Shown here one piece after another: positions 1-8,046 of a stretch of DNA of 64,000 nt. The stretch covers positions 62,001 to 126,000 of the forward strand of contig CAJTDS010000004.1 in assembly GCA_910575165.1 (NCBI GenBank), written 5' to 3'. The stretch comes from Eggerthellaceae bacterium. GTDB taxonomy: Bacteria > Actinomycetota > Coriobacteriia > Coriobacteriales > Eggerthellaceae. Position 1 is the stretch's first letter, and the number at the start of each line of letters is the position of its first letter. Both the position numbers and the translations under genes were made by a program. A model generated the notes under the pieces. It worked only from the letters and a program-made list of their open reading frames with translations, was not told where the DNA came from and made no database searches.

Positions 1-110
1 TAGGAGACCTTGCGCGAGGCGATGTTGCCGCCGCTTTCCGCGATGAGGCTGCCGCGCTCGAAGGATCGCGGAGAGCAGAGGCGGCGTATCTCCTGGGGCG
101 GGACGGGCAT
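1..110 (-). CDS. N-terminal fragment, possibly SWIM/SNF2-type helicase
   Basis: A minus-strand gene starts with ATG at 110, preceded by a good ribosome binding site (AGGAGGGAAGC), and stays open for 36 codons until the left window edge. The visible protein begins MPVPPQEIRRLCSPRSFERG and continues into a Ser/Gly-rich stretch. The pattern in which a short helix is followed by SF-x-RG resembles the start of SWIM zinc-finger proteins, which are often fused to SNF2 helicases, but the zinc ligands lie outside the window. The family assignment is therefore a guess; the existence of a gene start is better supported than its identity. Confidence 0.5.
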   Translation of the reverse strand, partial: MPVPPQEIRRLCSPRSFERGSLIAESGGNIASRKVS

Positions 111-319
111 GCTTCCCTCCTGTTCGGCGTTCTTGGGCTGCCTTGGCCGGCCACGCGGGACGGCGTGCGGCCCCTCGTTCGGGCGAAACAATCAGTATAG
201 CCTATGGAGAAGGGGAATCGCTCCGGCGATGGGCGTTCGTCCGGGCCGCTTCTAGGGATAGAATGGGGGAGGAAAACCGAGCTCGCCGCAGGGCCGTCTT
301 GCTTGAAAGCCGAGGAAAC

Positions 320-1195
320 ATGGAACCTATGGACCCGTTTTGGTTCGTCACGCTGGTCACGCTTTTGGCGGGGGCCGGCGGTACCGGCATCGGCGGTGCG
401 GTGGGGGCGCTGGTCAGAAGCGATTCCAACAAGGCGGTCAGCTTGCTGCTGGCGTTTGCGGGGGGCGTGATGACGGCCATCGTCTGCCTGGATCTGCTGG
501 TGGAGGCGGCCGAAGCGTCCGGCGAGGCGGTGGGAGGGGTGTGGCTGGCTGTCCTCTCGGTCGCCGTCGGCGTGGCAGTGGTCTACGGCCTGAACTACGT
601 CATCGACAAGCGCACCGCCTCCGAGGTGCCCCATACGGCCGAGGCGGGGCACCCCAAGACCCATGACGATATCGACGAGCTGGTTCACGCCGATCACCTG
701 GCCCAGCACCGGCGCAACAACGACTCCCGTGCGAGCCTTGTGGTGGCCGGCATCGTCATGGCCTGCGCCATAGCGCTGCACAACGTGCCCGAGGGCATGG
801 TCATCGGCGCCAGCTTCACCGTATCGGACAACCTGGTGCTGGGGGCGGGCATGGTCATGGCGGTGCTCATCGGCCTGCACAACATTCCCGAGGGCATGGC
901 GGTTTCCGTGCCGCTCATCAGCGGCGGCATGGGTCGCGCCCGCGCGGTGCTGCTGACGGCGGCCTGCGGCGCTCCCACAGTGCTGGGCGCGTGGCTGGGG
1001 ATCTGGCTGGGGGAGGTGGGCCCTTTGGGGCTTACGCTCAGCCTCGGCTTCGCTTCGGGGGCCATGCTCTACGTGGTCTATGGCGAGATCATCCCCGAGT
1101 CCATCCTCATCTATCGTTCCAAGGCGCCTGCCTTCGCGGTGATCGTGGGCATTCTGCTGGGCCTGGTCATGATGACGCTGCCCTCGGCGGTGTAG
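320..1195 (+). CDS. ZIP family divalent metal transporter
   Basis: Predicted inner-membrane transporter of the ZIP/GufA family, moving zinc or another divalent metal into the cytoplasm. The 291-residue protein has hydrophobic segments throughout and the two family signature motifs HNVPEG (about residues 154-159) and HNIPEG (about 187-192), which form the metal site in the fourth and fifth membrane helices. A His/Asp-rich loop lies before the first motif (about 105-140), as in other ZIP proteins. The ATG at 320 was chosen because it follows a CGAGGA ribosome binding site and directly precedes the first membrane segment; the frame is open further upstream without a plausible start. It converges with a metal-efflux operon across a shared terminator. 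Confidence 0.88.
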   Translation: MEPMDPFWFVTLVTLLAGAGGTGIGGAVGALVRSDSNKAVSLLLAFAGGVMTAIVCLDLLVEAAEASGEAVGGVWLAVLSVAVGVAVVYGLNYVIDKRTASEVPHTAEAGHPKTHDDIDELVHADHLAQHRRNNDSRASLVVAGIVMACAIALHNVPEGMVIGASFTVSDNLVLGAGMVMAVLIGLHNIPEGMAVSVPLISGGMGRARAVLLTAACGAPTVLGAWLGIWLGEVGPLGLTLSLGFASGAMLYVVYGEIIPESILIYRSKAPAFAVIVGILLGLVMMTLPSAV

Positions 1196-1235
1196 GCCGC
1201 TTGCCTTCGCAGCGGCTCTTGTCTTGTTGCGAAAA

Positions 1236-1273
1236 GTAGGGGGGGCGAAGCAGTCCGCTTCGCCCCCCCCTAC
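1236..1273. terminator. bidirectional terminator
   Basis: A near-perfect 15-bp GC-rich hairpin (arms 1236-1250 and 1258-1272, 7-nt loop) separates the convergent ZIP and P1B-ATPase genes. It lies about 40 bases after one stop codon and about 30 after the other. Confidence 0.75.
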
Positions 1274-1304
1274 TACTTCAGTACACCTTCGCCCTTGCTC
1301 GGAT

Positions 1305-3239
1305 CTAGCCGATGGGTTTGCGGGGTACGTTCATGGCGCGCATGGCGTTCAGGATGGCGATGACGGCCACGCCTACGTCGGCGAAGACGGCCATCCACAT
1401 GTTGGCTAGGCCAAGAGACGCCAGCGCCAGCACGGCGAACTTGACTCCCAGGGCGAAGACGATGTTCTGCCATACGATTGACAGCGTCTTCTTCGCAATG
1501 TTCACGGCCCGGGCGATGGAGACGGGGTCGTCGTCCATGAGCACCACGTCGGCCGCCTCGATGGCTGCGTCGGATCCGAGCGCCCCCATGGCCACGCCCA
1601 CGTCGGCGCGCATGAGCACGGGCGCGTCGTTGATGCCGTCTCCCACGAAGGCAAGCGTGTCGCGTCCGCGTCCCTGGTCGTGCACCTCGGCCAGCAGCTT
1701 CTCCACCTGCTCCACCTTCTGCTGGGGCAGCAGCTGGGAGCGCACGTCGTCCAGCCCCAGCCGCTCGGCGATGGCCCGGGCCACGTCGGCGCGGTCGCCG
1801 GTGAGCATGACGGTGCGCCGGATGCCCTCTTTGTGCAAGTCGGCTATGGCCTGGGCCGACTGCGGCTTGATTCGGTCGGCGATGACGATGCTGCCGGCGA
1901 AGGAGCCGTCCACGGCCACGTAGAGCACGGTCCCCACCGCGTCGTCGGCGACGAAGTCGACCGCGTGCTCGGCCATGAGCTTGTCGTTGCCGACGAGCAC
2001 CGCCGCGCCGTCCACCACCGCCGACACTCCGTGGCCGCCGAACTCCTGGGCGTCGCGCACCCGGCTGCCGTCCGTCTCCCGCCTGGCGGCGCGGCGCACG
2101 GACAAGGCGATGGGGTGGTCGGAGAACGACTCTGCCAGGGCTGCCGTTTCGAGCAGCTCTTCGGCGGTGCGGCCCGCTGCGGGCTTCACGGACACCACCT
2201 CGAAGGTGCCACTGGTGAGGGTGCCGGTTTTGTCGAAGGCCACCACCTTGGCGTGGGCCAGGGCCTCCAGGTAGTTGCTCCCCTTCACCAGCACGCCTGC
2301 CCGAGAGGCGCCGCCGATGCCGCCGAAGAACGACAGGGGCACCGATATCACCAGCGCGCACGGGCACGACACCACCAAAAATACCAGCCCGCGCTCCACC
2401 CAGGTCTCCCAGGGCTGGCCGAGAAGCAGCGGCGGCAGCACGGCCAGCGCCGCCGCCACGCCCACTACGGCGGGGGTGTAGTAGCGGGCGAAGCGCGTGA
2501 TGAAGCTTTCGGTGCGCGCCTTCTTGTCCGAGGCGTTCTCCACCAGCTCCAGAATGCGGCTCACGGTGGACTGGGCGAAGGGCTTGGTGACAGCGACGGT
2601 GAGCACGCCGGTCATGTTTACGCAGCCCGAGATCACCTCGTCGCCGTCGCGCACGGTACGCGGCACGGACTCGCCCGTGAGCGAGGAGGTGTCCATCTGG
2701 CTCGTGCCGCTTGTCACTATGCCGTCCAGCGGCACGCGCTCGCCCGGCTTCACCACGATGACGTCGCCGGGGGACAGCTCGTAGGGGTCCACCTGTACCA
2801 GGCGCCCGTCGCGCTCCACGTTGGCGTAATCGGGGGCGATGTCCATCAGCTCGGCGATCGATTCACGGCTCTTGCCCACGGCGTAGCTCTGGAACAGCTC
2901 TCCCACCTGGAAGAACAGCATGACCGCCGCGCCTTCGGCCATATGGGGCTCGCTGCTGGGGAACAGCACCAGGGCGAATGCGCCGATGGTGGCTACGGTC
3001 ATGAGGAAGTCCTCGTCGAAAACCTGGCCGTGTCCGATGTTTCGGAAGGCTTTGAGCACCACGTCGTAGCCGGCCACCAGGTAGGGGACGAGGAACAGGG
3101 CGAACTCCACCCAAAGCGCGCCCGTTTCGCTTCCCGTCCATGCTTCCAGCGGGGCGAAGGTCTCCACGGCCCAGGCGCAGGCGAACAGGGCCAAGGCCAC
3201 GATGATGCGGTTGCGCATCCGTTTCTGCTTCTTGTTCAT
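1305..3239 (-). CDS. P1B-type heavy-metal exporting ATPase (Zn/Cd/Co class)
   Basis: Membrane ATPase of 644 residues that pumps a heavy metal out of the cytoplasm. Visible motifs in order are TGES (188-191, actuator domain), the membrane metal-binding CPC (292-294), the phosphorylated aspartate in DKTGT (336-340), an HP locus (SDHP) and GDGIND in the P domain. The CPC motif, together with the absence of Cu-type N-terminal features, suggests Zn/Cd/Pb specificity. The usual N-terminal HMA domain is missing and is instead encoded by the separate small gene 7 bases upstream. With the ArsR-family gene this forms a three-gene minus-strand operon. Copper or another metal cannot be excluded. Confidence 0.9.
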   Translation of the reverse strand: MNKKQKRMRNRIIVALALFACAWAVETFAPLEAWTGSETGALWVEFALFLVPYLVAGYDVVLKAFRNIGHGQVFDEDFLMTVATIGAFALVLFPSSEPHMAEGAAVMLFFQVGELFQSYAVGKSRESIAELMDIAPDYANVERDGRLVQVDPYELSPGDVIVVKPGERVPLDGIVTSGTSQMDTSSLTGESVPRTVRDGDEVISGCVNMTGVLTVAVTKPFAQSTVSRILELVENASDKKARTESFITRFARYYTPAVVGVAAALAVLPPLLLGQPWETWVERGLVFLVVSCPCALVISVPLSFFGGIGGASRAGVLVKGSNYLEALAHAKVVAFDKTGTLTSGTFEVVSVKPAAGRTAEELLETAALAESFSDHPIALSVRRAARRETDGSRVRDAQEFGGHGVSAVVDGAAVLVGNDKLMAEHAVDFVADDAVGTVLYVAVDGSFAGSIVIADRIKPQSAQAIADLHKEGIRRTVMLTGDRADVARAIAERLGLDDVRSQLLPQQKVEQVEKLLAEVHDQGRGRDTLAFVGDGINDAPVLMRADVGVAMGALGSDAAIEAADVVLMDDDPVSIARAVNIAKKTLSIVWQNIVFALGVKFAVLALASLGLANMWMAVFADVGVAVIAILNAMRAMNVPRKPIG

Positions 3240-3246
3240 GGCGGTA

Positions 3247-3465
3247 CTACCTCAGAATCTCGCAGTCCGGCTCGATCTTGCTGCAGACGGCCGCAGCCGC
3301 GTCCAGGATGGCGTCGAAGCGCGCATCGTCGGCGTCCAGCGTCAGCTTCTGGGTCATGAAGCTCACCCGTGCGCTGTTCACGCCGTCCAGCTGGTTGATG
3401 GCGTTCTCCATCTTCGCGGCGCAGTTGGCGCAGTCCAGGTCGCGCAGTTTGAAGGTCTTGATCAT
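3247..3465 (-). CDS. stand-alone HMA domain protein (metallochaperone-like)
   Basis: A 72-residue heavy-metal-associated domain with the metal-binding motif DCANC (residues 10-14) and a ferredoxin-like beta-alpha-beta pattern. In many relatives this domain is the N-terminus of the exporting ATPase; here it is a separate protein encoded immediately before the ATPase, which lacks its own HMA domain. It probably delivers metal to, or regulates, that pump. An AAAGGA ribosome binding site precedes the ATG. The DCANC form with acidic neighbours fits Zn/Cd pumps better than the copper-type MxCxxC. Confidence 0.85.
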   Translation of the reverse strand: MIKTFKLRDLDCANCAAKMENAINQLDGVNSARVSFMTQKLTLDADDARFDAILDAAAAVCSKIEPDCEILR

Positions 3466-3518
3466 GGTTCGTCCTTTCGTCGGGGGTGCGGCCGCGGCGA
3501 CGGCGCGGCGTGCGTTGC

Positions 3519-3869
3519 TTACTCGCAGATGTGGGTCATGCCCTGGGCCAGCATGGTGTAGACGTGGTCGTCGGAGAGGGAGTAGATGACGTTCTTGCCG
3601 TCGCGCTGGAACTTCACTAGGCGCGCCTGCTTCAGCGTGCGCAGCTGGTGGGAGATGGCGCTTTGGGTGGCGCCCACCAGGCTGGCGATTTCGGACACCG
3701 TAAGGTCGGCCCCCATGAGCGCGTACAGAATCTTGATGCGCGTGGTGTCCCCGAAGGTCTTGAACAGGTCGGCCAGATCGTAGAGCAGCTCCTCGTCGGG
3801 CATCGCCTCGGCCTCGGCGATTGACGGGGTCGGGCAGGTCGTTGCGTTCTCCGCGTTTTCCTGGTCCAT
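3519..3869 (-). CDS. ArsR/SmtB family metal-sensing repressor
   Basis: Winged-helix repressor of 116 residues. The recognition helix region SEIASLVGATQSAISHQLR is typical of the SmtB/CadC group. The last helix carries the complete alpha5 zinc-sensing pattern D-x-H-(10 residues)-H-x-x-E within DDHVYTMLAQGMTHICE, matching SmtB-type sensors. The start at 3869 has a strong ribosome binding site (GAGAGGAG); a start 24 bases upstream would overlap it. It is first in the operon with the HMA protein and ATPase and presumably represses all three until Zn, Cd or a similar ion binds. Confidence 0.88.
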   Translation of the reverse strand: MDQENAENATTCPTPSIAEAEAMPDEELLYDLADLFKTFGDTTRIKILYALMGADLTVSEIASLVGATQSAISHQLRTLKQARLVKFQRDGKNVIYSLSDDHVYTMLAQGMTHICE

Positions 3870-3887
3870 AGCGCTCCTCTCATTGAT

Positions 3888-3938
3888 TAACATATGTTCA
3901 TCTGTTCATATGTTAGATGCAAGCACGGCCCTTGTCAA
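3888..3938 (-). promoter_or_regulatory. promoter and operator of the metal-efflux operon
   Basis: On the minus strand a perfect -35 TTGACA (3933-3938) is followed after 17 bases by a -10 TAACAT (3910-3915). A 28-bp inverted repeat with 9-bp arms TAACATATG/CATATGTTA (3888-3896 and 3907-3915, 10-bp spacer) covers the -10 and the start point. The AT-rich dyad with TGAACA half-sites resembles SmtB/CadC operators. Repression by the adjacent ArsR protein is inferred. Confidence 0.72.
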
Positions 3939-4068
3939 GAGGGAAGGGGTGTCACGGGACATCCGCGCATGCCATTTCGCAGGGAAAGGCGTATTTGCGC
4001 AATTCTGGGGCAACCGGCGGCTGCGGGGGAGGGGCGAAGGCGAGGGCGGAGGTTCCGTCGGCTTTCCC

Positions 4069-4259
4069 TGTAACCGAAGACGTTTGTGGCAAAAACCGCT
4101 GTAACCGAAGACGATTATGTACGATTTTCTGTAACGGAAGACGGTTATGGCAGGTTTCGATTGCCATAACCGTCTTCCGTTACAACGGGGCGTGACGGGC
4201 GTCGGCCAGCGTAGTCGACAGCGGGGCGGGGCTGATTGCCATAACCGTCGTTCGTTACA
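4069..4259. repeat. five copies of a 23-bp motif, three direct and two inverted
   Basis: The 23-bp motif TGTAACGGAAGACGGTTATG(GCA) occurs at 4069-4091, 4100-4122 and 4130-4152 on the plus strand, and inverted at 4162-4184 and 4237-4259. The first three start 31 and 30 bases apart. The third and fourth copies are exact reverse complements and would form a 23-bp hairpin with a 9-base loop. No convincing ORF covers it. Confidence 0.8.
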
Positions 4260-4261
4260 GC

Positions 4262-4430
4262 GGAGCGGGCGCTAGTTGCCGAGGCCGGCAACGGGGCGGG
4301 CGCTAGTTGCCGAAGCCGGCAGCGGAACGGGCGCTGGCAGCTGCAGTCGGCAACGGGCGGCCGCCGGCAGCCGCGGCCGACGACTGAACGGGTGACGGCA
4401 GTCGAAGCTGGCAGCGGAGCGGGCGATGGT
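4262..4430. repeat. degenerate 31-bp tandem repeat
   Basis: At least five head-to-tail units of 30-31 bp start at 4262, 4293, 4324, 4355 and 4385, with a decayed sixth from 4416. The shared core is GCGGGCGCTAGTTGCCG followed by a CCGGCA element. The array directly follows the 23-bp motif cluster and shares its approximately 31-base spacing. The whole stretch 3939-4724 appears non-coding. Confidence 0.7.
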
Positions 4431-4532
4431 TGCCTGGGCGCAGGTGGTTGTCGGGGAGCGTGAGGAACATGACCTGAGCGGCCGCCCAGGCGCGGGTGGC
4501 CGGCGAGGGGCGCGGGCGCCGCCGAAGAGCAT

Positions 4533-4567
4533 GGGGCGCATGGCCGGCGATGGAGACCATGCGCCCC
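4533..4567. other. 11-bp inverted repeat upstream of the LCP gene
   Basis: Perfect arms GGGGCGCATGG (4533-4543) and CCATGCGCCCC (4557-4567) with a 13-base loop. There is no T-run. The function is unknown. A possible -10 box TATACT lies downstream at 4631, about 90 bases before the LCP start, without a recognisable -35. Confidence 0.4.
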
Positions 4568-4724
4568 GGGATCTCAGGGCGCGCTTGTGGAATACCTGCG
4601 CCCGATGGCCGAATCCCTGTGGTTGGCGGTTATACTTCTGTATCCCTGACACTGCGAGCGCTCAGCGCTCCCTTTCGAAAGGCGGCTCCGTTTCGGCCGC
4701 CCTGGAAACAGACGCGAGGACCCT

Positions 4725-5897
4725 ATGAATCGCAGACAGACCTCTTCCACAGACTACCTCAACCGGGCACGGCAGGAGGCGGCGCGCCAGAAGTGCTCCG
4801 CCGGCCCGGCCCATCAGAGCCGCCATATCGGTCACGGCGCTTACCAACGCGGCGCCTACCCAGTCCCCGACAACTATCCCGGTGGTGCTTCGGGACGGGT
4901 GCCCGTTCAGAAAAAGCGCCTGCGCACCTGGCAGAAAGCGCTTATCGGCGTGGTTTGTGTACTGTTCGCGCTGGTGGCGGGAATTGGCATTGCGGGTACT
5001 ATGTACGTGACCTCCATCGACAAGGCCCTCACCTTCGACGATTTGAAGGAGCTTGAGGAGCTCAAGGGCGAGCTTACTCCCGTGGAGAGCTCGTCGGACC
5101 CCTTCTACGTGCTGCTGCTGGGCTCCGACGCCCGCGGCGACGAGGCCAGCCGCTCCGACGTGAACATCCTGGTGCGGGTCGACCCGGACGCCGCCCAGGT
5201 GACCATGGTGTCTATTCCCCGCGACACGAAGGTGGAGATCGACGGCTACGGCACCCAGAAGATCAACGCCGCCTACGCCTTCGGCGGGGCGTCGCTGGCT
5301 GTGCGCACCATGTCCGAGTTCGCCGGCGTGCCCATCGCCCACTACGCCGAGATTCACTTCGACGAGCTGGTGCAGCTCATCGACAAGCTGGGTGGGGTGA
5401 CCGTGGACGTGCCCGAGTACATCGACGACCCCAACGCAGGCAACGTGGTGATCCCGGAAGGCGAGCAGACCCTGAACGGCACCGAGGCGCTGGTGTTCGC
5501 CCGCAGCCGCAGCTACGCCGACGGCGACTTCACCCGCACCTCCAACCAGCGCTTGCTGGTGACGGCTATTCTCGAGAAGGTGATGGCCACGCCCGCGCTT
5601 GAGCTGCCCGGCACCATTCAGTCCCTGGCCGAGTGCGTGACCACCGACTACTCCGTAGGCGATTTGGTGTCGCTGGCGCTACAGATGCAGTCCAAGGGCG
5701 ACCTGAAGGTGTACTCGGGCATGGTTCCCTCCACCACCGACTACATCGATGGCGTCTCCTACGTCATCACCACCGAGCCGGCCTGGTCGGAGATGATGGC
5801 CGCTATCAACGCCGGCGAGGACCCGGCGGACATGACGACCACCGACGTTGCTACCGCCGACGAAGGGGAGGCTGCCGAAGGCGATAGCGGGGAATAG
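4725..5897 (+). CDS. LytR-CpsA-Psr (LCP) family wall polymer ligase
   Basis: Membrane-anchored 390-residue enzyme expected to transfer lipid-linked glycopolymers onto peptidoglycan. There is a polar cytoplasmic N-terminus of about 70 residues, one membrane helix (about 73-95) and an extracellular LCP domain. Motifs include VLLLGSDARG, the RSDVNILVRVD aspartate region, SIPRDT and KINAAYAFGG, all of which line the polyprenyl-phosphate pocket of the family. The acidic Thr/Glu-rich tail is low complexity. The start is supported by a GAGGA box. The gene stands alone between repeat-rich DNA and ftsZ. Which polymer it attaches cannot be read from sequence. Confidence 0.9.
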   Translation: MNRRQTSSTDYLNRARQEAARQKCSAGPAHQSRHIGHGAYQRGAYPVPDNYPGGASGRVPVQKKRLRTWQKALIGVVCVLFALVAGIGIAGTMYVTSIDKALTFDDLKELEELKGELTPVESSSDPFYVLLLGSDARGDEASRSDVNILVRVDPDAAQVTMVSIPRDTKVEIDGYGTQKINAAYAFGGASLAVRTMSEFAGVPIAHYAEIHFDELVQLIDKLGGVTVDVPEYIDDPNAGNVVIPEGEQTLNGTEALVFARSRSYADGDFTRTSNQRLLVTAILEKVMATPALELPGTIQSLAECVTTDYSVGDLVSLALQMQSKGDLKVYSGMVPSTTDYIDGVSYVITTEPAWSEMMAAINAGEDPADMTTTDVATADEGEAAEGDSGE

Positions 5898-6063
5898 CTT
5901 TGCCGTGCATCCGGCCCAAGGTTCCGTTTAGACGCGCTGGGGCTTTATGTGGACTTAAATTTTTCATTTCCGCAGGATAATAGGCAACGCGCGATATGTC
6001 GTGTACAATGACCGACTATGTGTACTGCAATCTAGGGACCGTTTAGGTGTGGAGGACTATACG

Positions 6064-7191
6064 ATGGCGAAGAACATTGGCGAGCATCTGGCCGTAATCA
6101 AGGTGGTCGGCGTAGGCGGTGGCGGCACGAACGCCGTGAACCGCATGGTCGAGGCCGGTGTGCGCGGCGTGGAATTCATCGCGGTGAACACCGATCGCCA
6201 GGCGCTCATGATGTCGGATGCCGATAAGACCATCCACATCGGCGAGGAGCTTACCCGCGGCCTCGGCGCAGGCGCGAACCCGCAGGTGGGGTGCCAGGCA
6301 GCCGAGGAGAGCCGCAACGAGATCCGCGAGGCTCTGGCCGAGGCCGACATGGTCTTCGTCACGGCCGGCGAGGGCGGCGGCACTGGCACCGGCGCGGCAC
6401 CCGTGGTGGCCGAGATCGCCCGCGAGGAGATTGGCGCCCTTACCGTGGGCATTGTGACCAAGCCCTTCTCCTTCGAAGGCCGCACCCGCCGCAACCAGGC
6501 CGAGCAGGGCATCGACCTTCTGGCTCAGAAGGTGGACACCCTCATCGTCATCCCCAACGACCGCCTGCTGGAGATCGTGGACAAGAAGACCAGCATGGTG
6601 GACGCTTTCCGCATCGCCGACGATACGCTGCGCCAGGGCATCCAGGGCGTGACCGACCTCATCACCATCCCCGGCCTTATCAACCTGGACTTCGCCGACA
6701 TCAGCACGGTCATGCGCGACGCCGGCACCGCCATGATGGGCATCGGCATGTCCTCCGGCGAGAACCGCGCCCTCGACGCTGCGCACCAGGCCACCAGCTC
6801 CAATCTGCTGGAGTCCTCCATCGCCGGCGCCAGCCGTGTGCTGTTCTCCATCGCCGGCGGCCCGGACCTCACCCTTACCGAGGTGGACGAGGCGGCCCGC
6901 GTGGTGGAGGCGTGCGCCGACGAGAACGCCAACATTATTTACGGCCAGATCATCGACGAGGCCATGGGCGACTGCGTGCGCATCACCGTCATCGCCACCG
7001 GCTTCAAGGTGAGTCCGGCCCAGCCCTCCATGGACTTCGGCCGCAAGGACCTGTTCTCGTCTACGGCCACCGAGACGGTGTCCTCCACCGTGTCCTCGTC
7101 GGTCAGCTACTCGGGCCATGCGTCCGCCAGCACCGCGGACCGCTTCGCCGACGGCACCTACATCCCCGACTTCCTGAAGCGCCAGCGCTAG
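6064..7191 (+). CDS. ftsZ: cell division GTPase FtsZ
   Basis: Tubulin-like GTPase that assembles the division ring at mid-cell. The 375-residue protein shows the nucleotide-binding [13 protein letters not shown] near the start, the tubulin signature [10 protein letters not shown] (about 104-113) and the T7-loop region with NLDFADI. It ends in the conserved C-terminal peptide IPDFLKRQR that binds partners such as SepF. The start at 6064 has a GGAGG box; an in-frame start at 6001 would add residues absent from the family. A possible -10 (TACAAT, 6004-6009) lies upstream with a poor -35. It heads a division cluster with sepF, yggT and divIVA downstream. Confidence 0.98.
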   Translation: MAKNIGEHLAVIKVVGVGGGGTNAVNRMVEAGVRGVEFIAVNTDRQALMMSDADKTIHIGEELTRGLGAGANPQVGCQAAEESRNEIREALAEADMVFVTAGEGGGTGTGAAPVVAEIAREEIGALTVGIVTKPFSFEGRTRRNQAEQGIDLLAQKVDTLIVIPNDRLLEIVDKKTSMVDAFRIADDTLRQGIQGVTDLITIPGLINLDFADISTVMRDAGTAMMGIGMSSGENRALDAAHQATSSNLLESSIAGASRVLFSIAGGPDLTLTEVDEAARVVEACADENANIIYGQIIDEAMGDCVRITVIATGFKVSPAQPSMDFGRKDLFSSTATETVSSTVSSSVSYSGHASASTADRFADGTYIPDFLKRQR

Positions 7192-7215
7192 AAGGTAACC
7201 GCTGTAGCCGGCGTC

Positions 7216-8043
7216 ATGAAGCTGCCATTGCCAACATTGCAGGCCCGCTCTTGTGCGGGCCTGTCGTTTCTCACCGACGAGGCGCTCTTCGGCGCGTGCG
7301 GCGTGCGCATGGGCTTCACTCGGCGCGGCGGCGGCGCGAGCCTGCCTCCGTACGATTCGCTGAACTTGGGCTCCCACGTGGGCGACGACCTTGAGGCCGT
7401 TCGCGAGAACCGCCGACGGCTGCTGGATGCAGTCGGCCTGGGCGGTACGCGGCTGCTCATGGCCAACCAGGTGCACGGTAGCAGTGTGCTCTCCGTCGAC
7501 GACGGATCCGACGAAAAGCTGGACCGGGTGGCTGCGCAGGCTGACGCCGGGGCCGACGGGCTTGCCGTGAGCGTGCCCGGCGTCACGGCGCTTCTGTGCT
7601 TCGCCGATTGCGTCCCGGTGGTGGTTGTATCCGCATCGGGCGCCTTCGCCGTGGCCCATGCCGGCTGGCGCGGCGCCTTCGCGGACATCCCGCGCAAGGC
7701 GGTAGAGGCGCTGCGGGCTTTGGACGCGGATCGGGGAGGCGACGGTTCTCCGTTTCGTTACAACGCCTACATCGGCCCTCACATCATGGCAGAATGCTAC
7801 CAGTGCGATTCGGATCTGGTGTCGCAGTTCGTTGAGCGCTTCGGGCCCGAGTGCGCCTGGGACGGCGACCATCTGAGCCTGGATGCCGCCGTGCGCGCGA
7901 GCTTGCTGGGTGCGGGCGTTGCGGCCGAGCGCATCGTATCTGCGGGCGTGTGCACCGCCTGTTCCACCGAAGACTACTACTCCTACCGCGCAAGCGGCGG
8001 AGTGTGCGGGCGCCACGGCGCCTTCGCCGGACGGAAGGAATGA
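7216..8043 (+). CDS. pgeF: PgeF/YfiH family peptidoglycan editing factor (multicopper phenol oxidase fold)
   Basis: Member of the YfiH/PgeF (DUF152) family, linked in other bacteria to peptidoglycan fidelity and to purine nucleoside or phenol chemistry. The 275-residue protein has the family core: TRRGGGASLPPYDSLNLG, the NQVHG motif, FADCVPV, HAGWRG and a late VCTACSTEDYYSYR; the His and Cys residues in these form the metal site. It sits between ftsZ and yggS, a common arrangement in Gram-positive division clusters. The start at 7216 is the only ATG ahead of the domain but its ribosome binding site is weak, and a terminator-like hairpin lies in its first codons. Confidence 0.88.
   Translation: MKLPLPTLQARSCAGLSFLTDEALFGACGVRMGFTRRGGGASLPPYDSLNLGSHVGDDLEAVRENRRRLLDAVGLGGTRLLMANQVHGSSVLSVDDGSDEKLDRVAAQADAGADGLAVSVPGVTALLCFADCVPVVVVSASGAFAVAHAGWRGAFADIPRKAVEALRALDADRGGDGSPFRYNAYIGPHIMAECYQCDSDLVSQFVERFGPECAWDGDHLSLDAAVRASLLGAGVAAERIVSAGVCTACSTEDYYSYRASGGVCGRHGAFAGRKE
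7240..7272 (+). terminator. terminator-like hairpin in the first codons of pgeF
   Basis: A perfect 9-bp stem CAGGCCCGC/GCGGGCCTG (7240-7248 and 7255-7263, 6-base loop) is followed by TCGTTTCTC. It lies about 50 bases after the ftsZ stop, where a terminator or partial attenuator for ftsZ would be expected, but is inside the pgeF reading frame. Confidence 0.45.
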
Positions 8044-8046
8044 ACC

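Noticed and set aside
3883-4195. Small plus-strand frames over the repeat field
   Set aside because: They begin inside the metal operator, consist of repeat translation and have no ribosome binding site or recognisable protein features.
4069-4430. CRISPR array
   Set aside because: Periodic spacing is about 31 bases in total, leaving no room for unique spacers; some copies are inverted and no cas gene is nearby.
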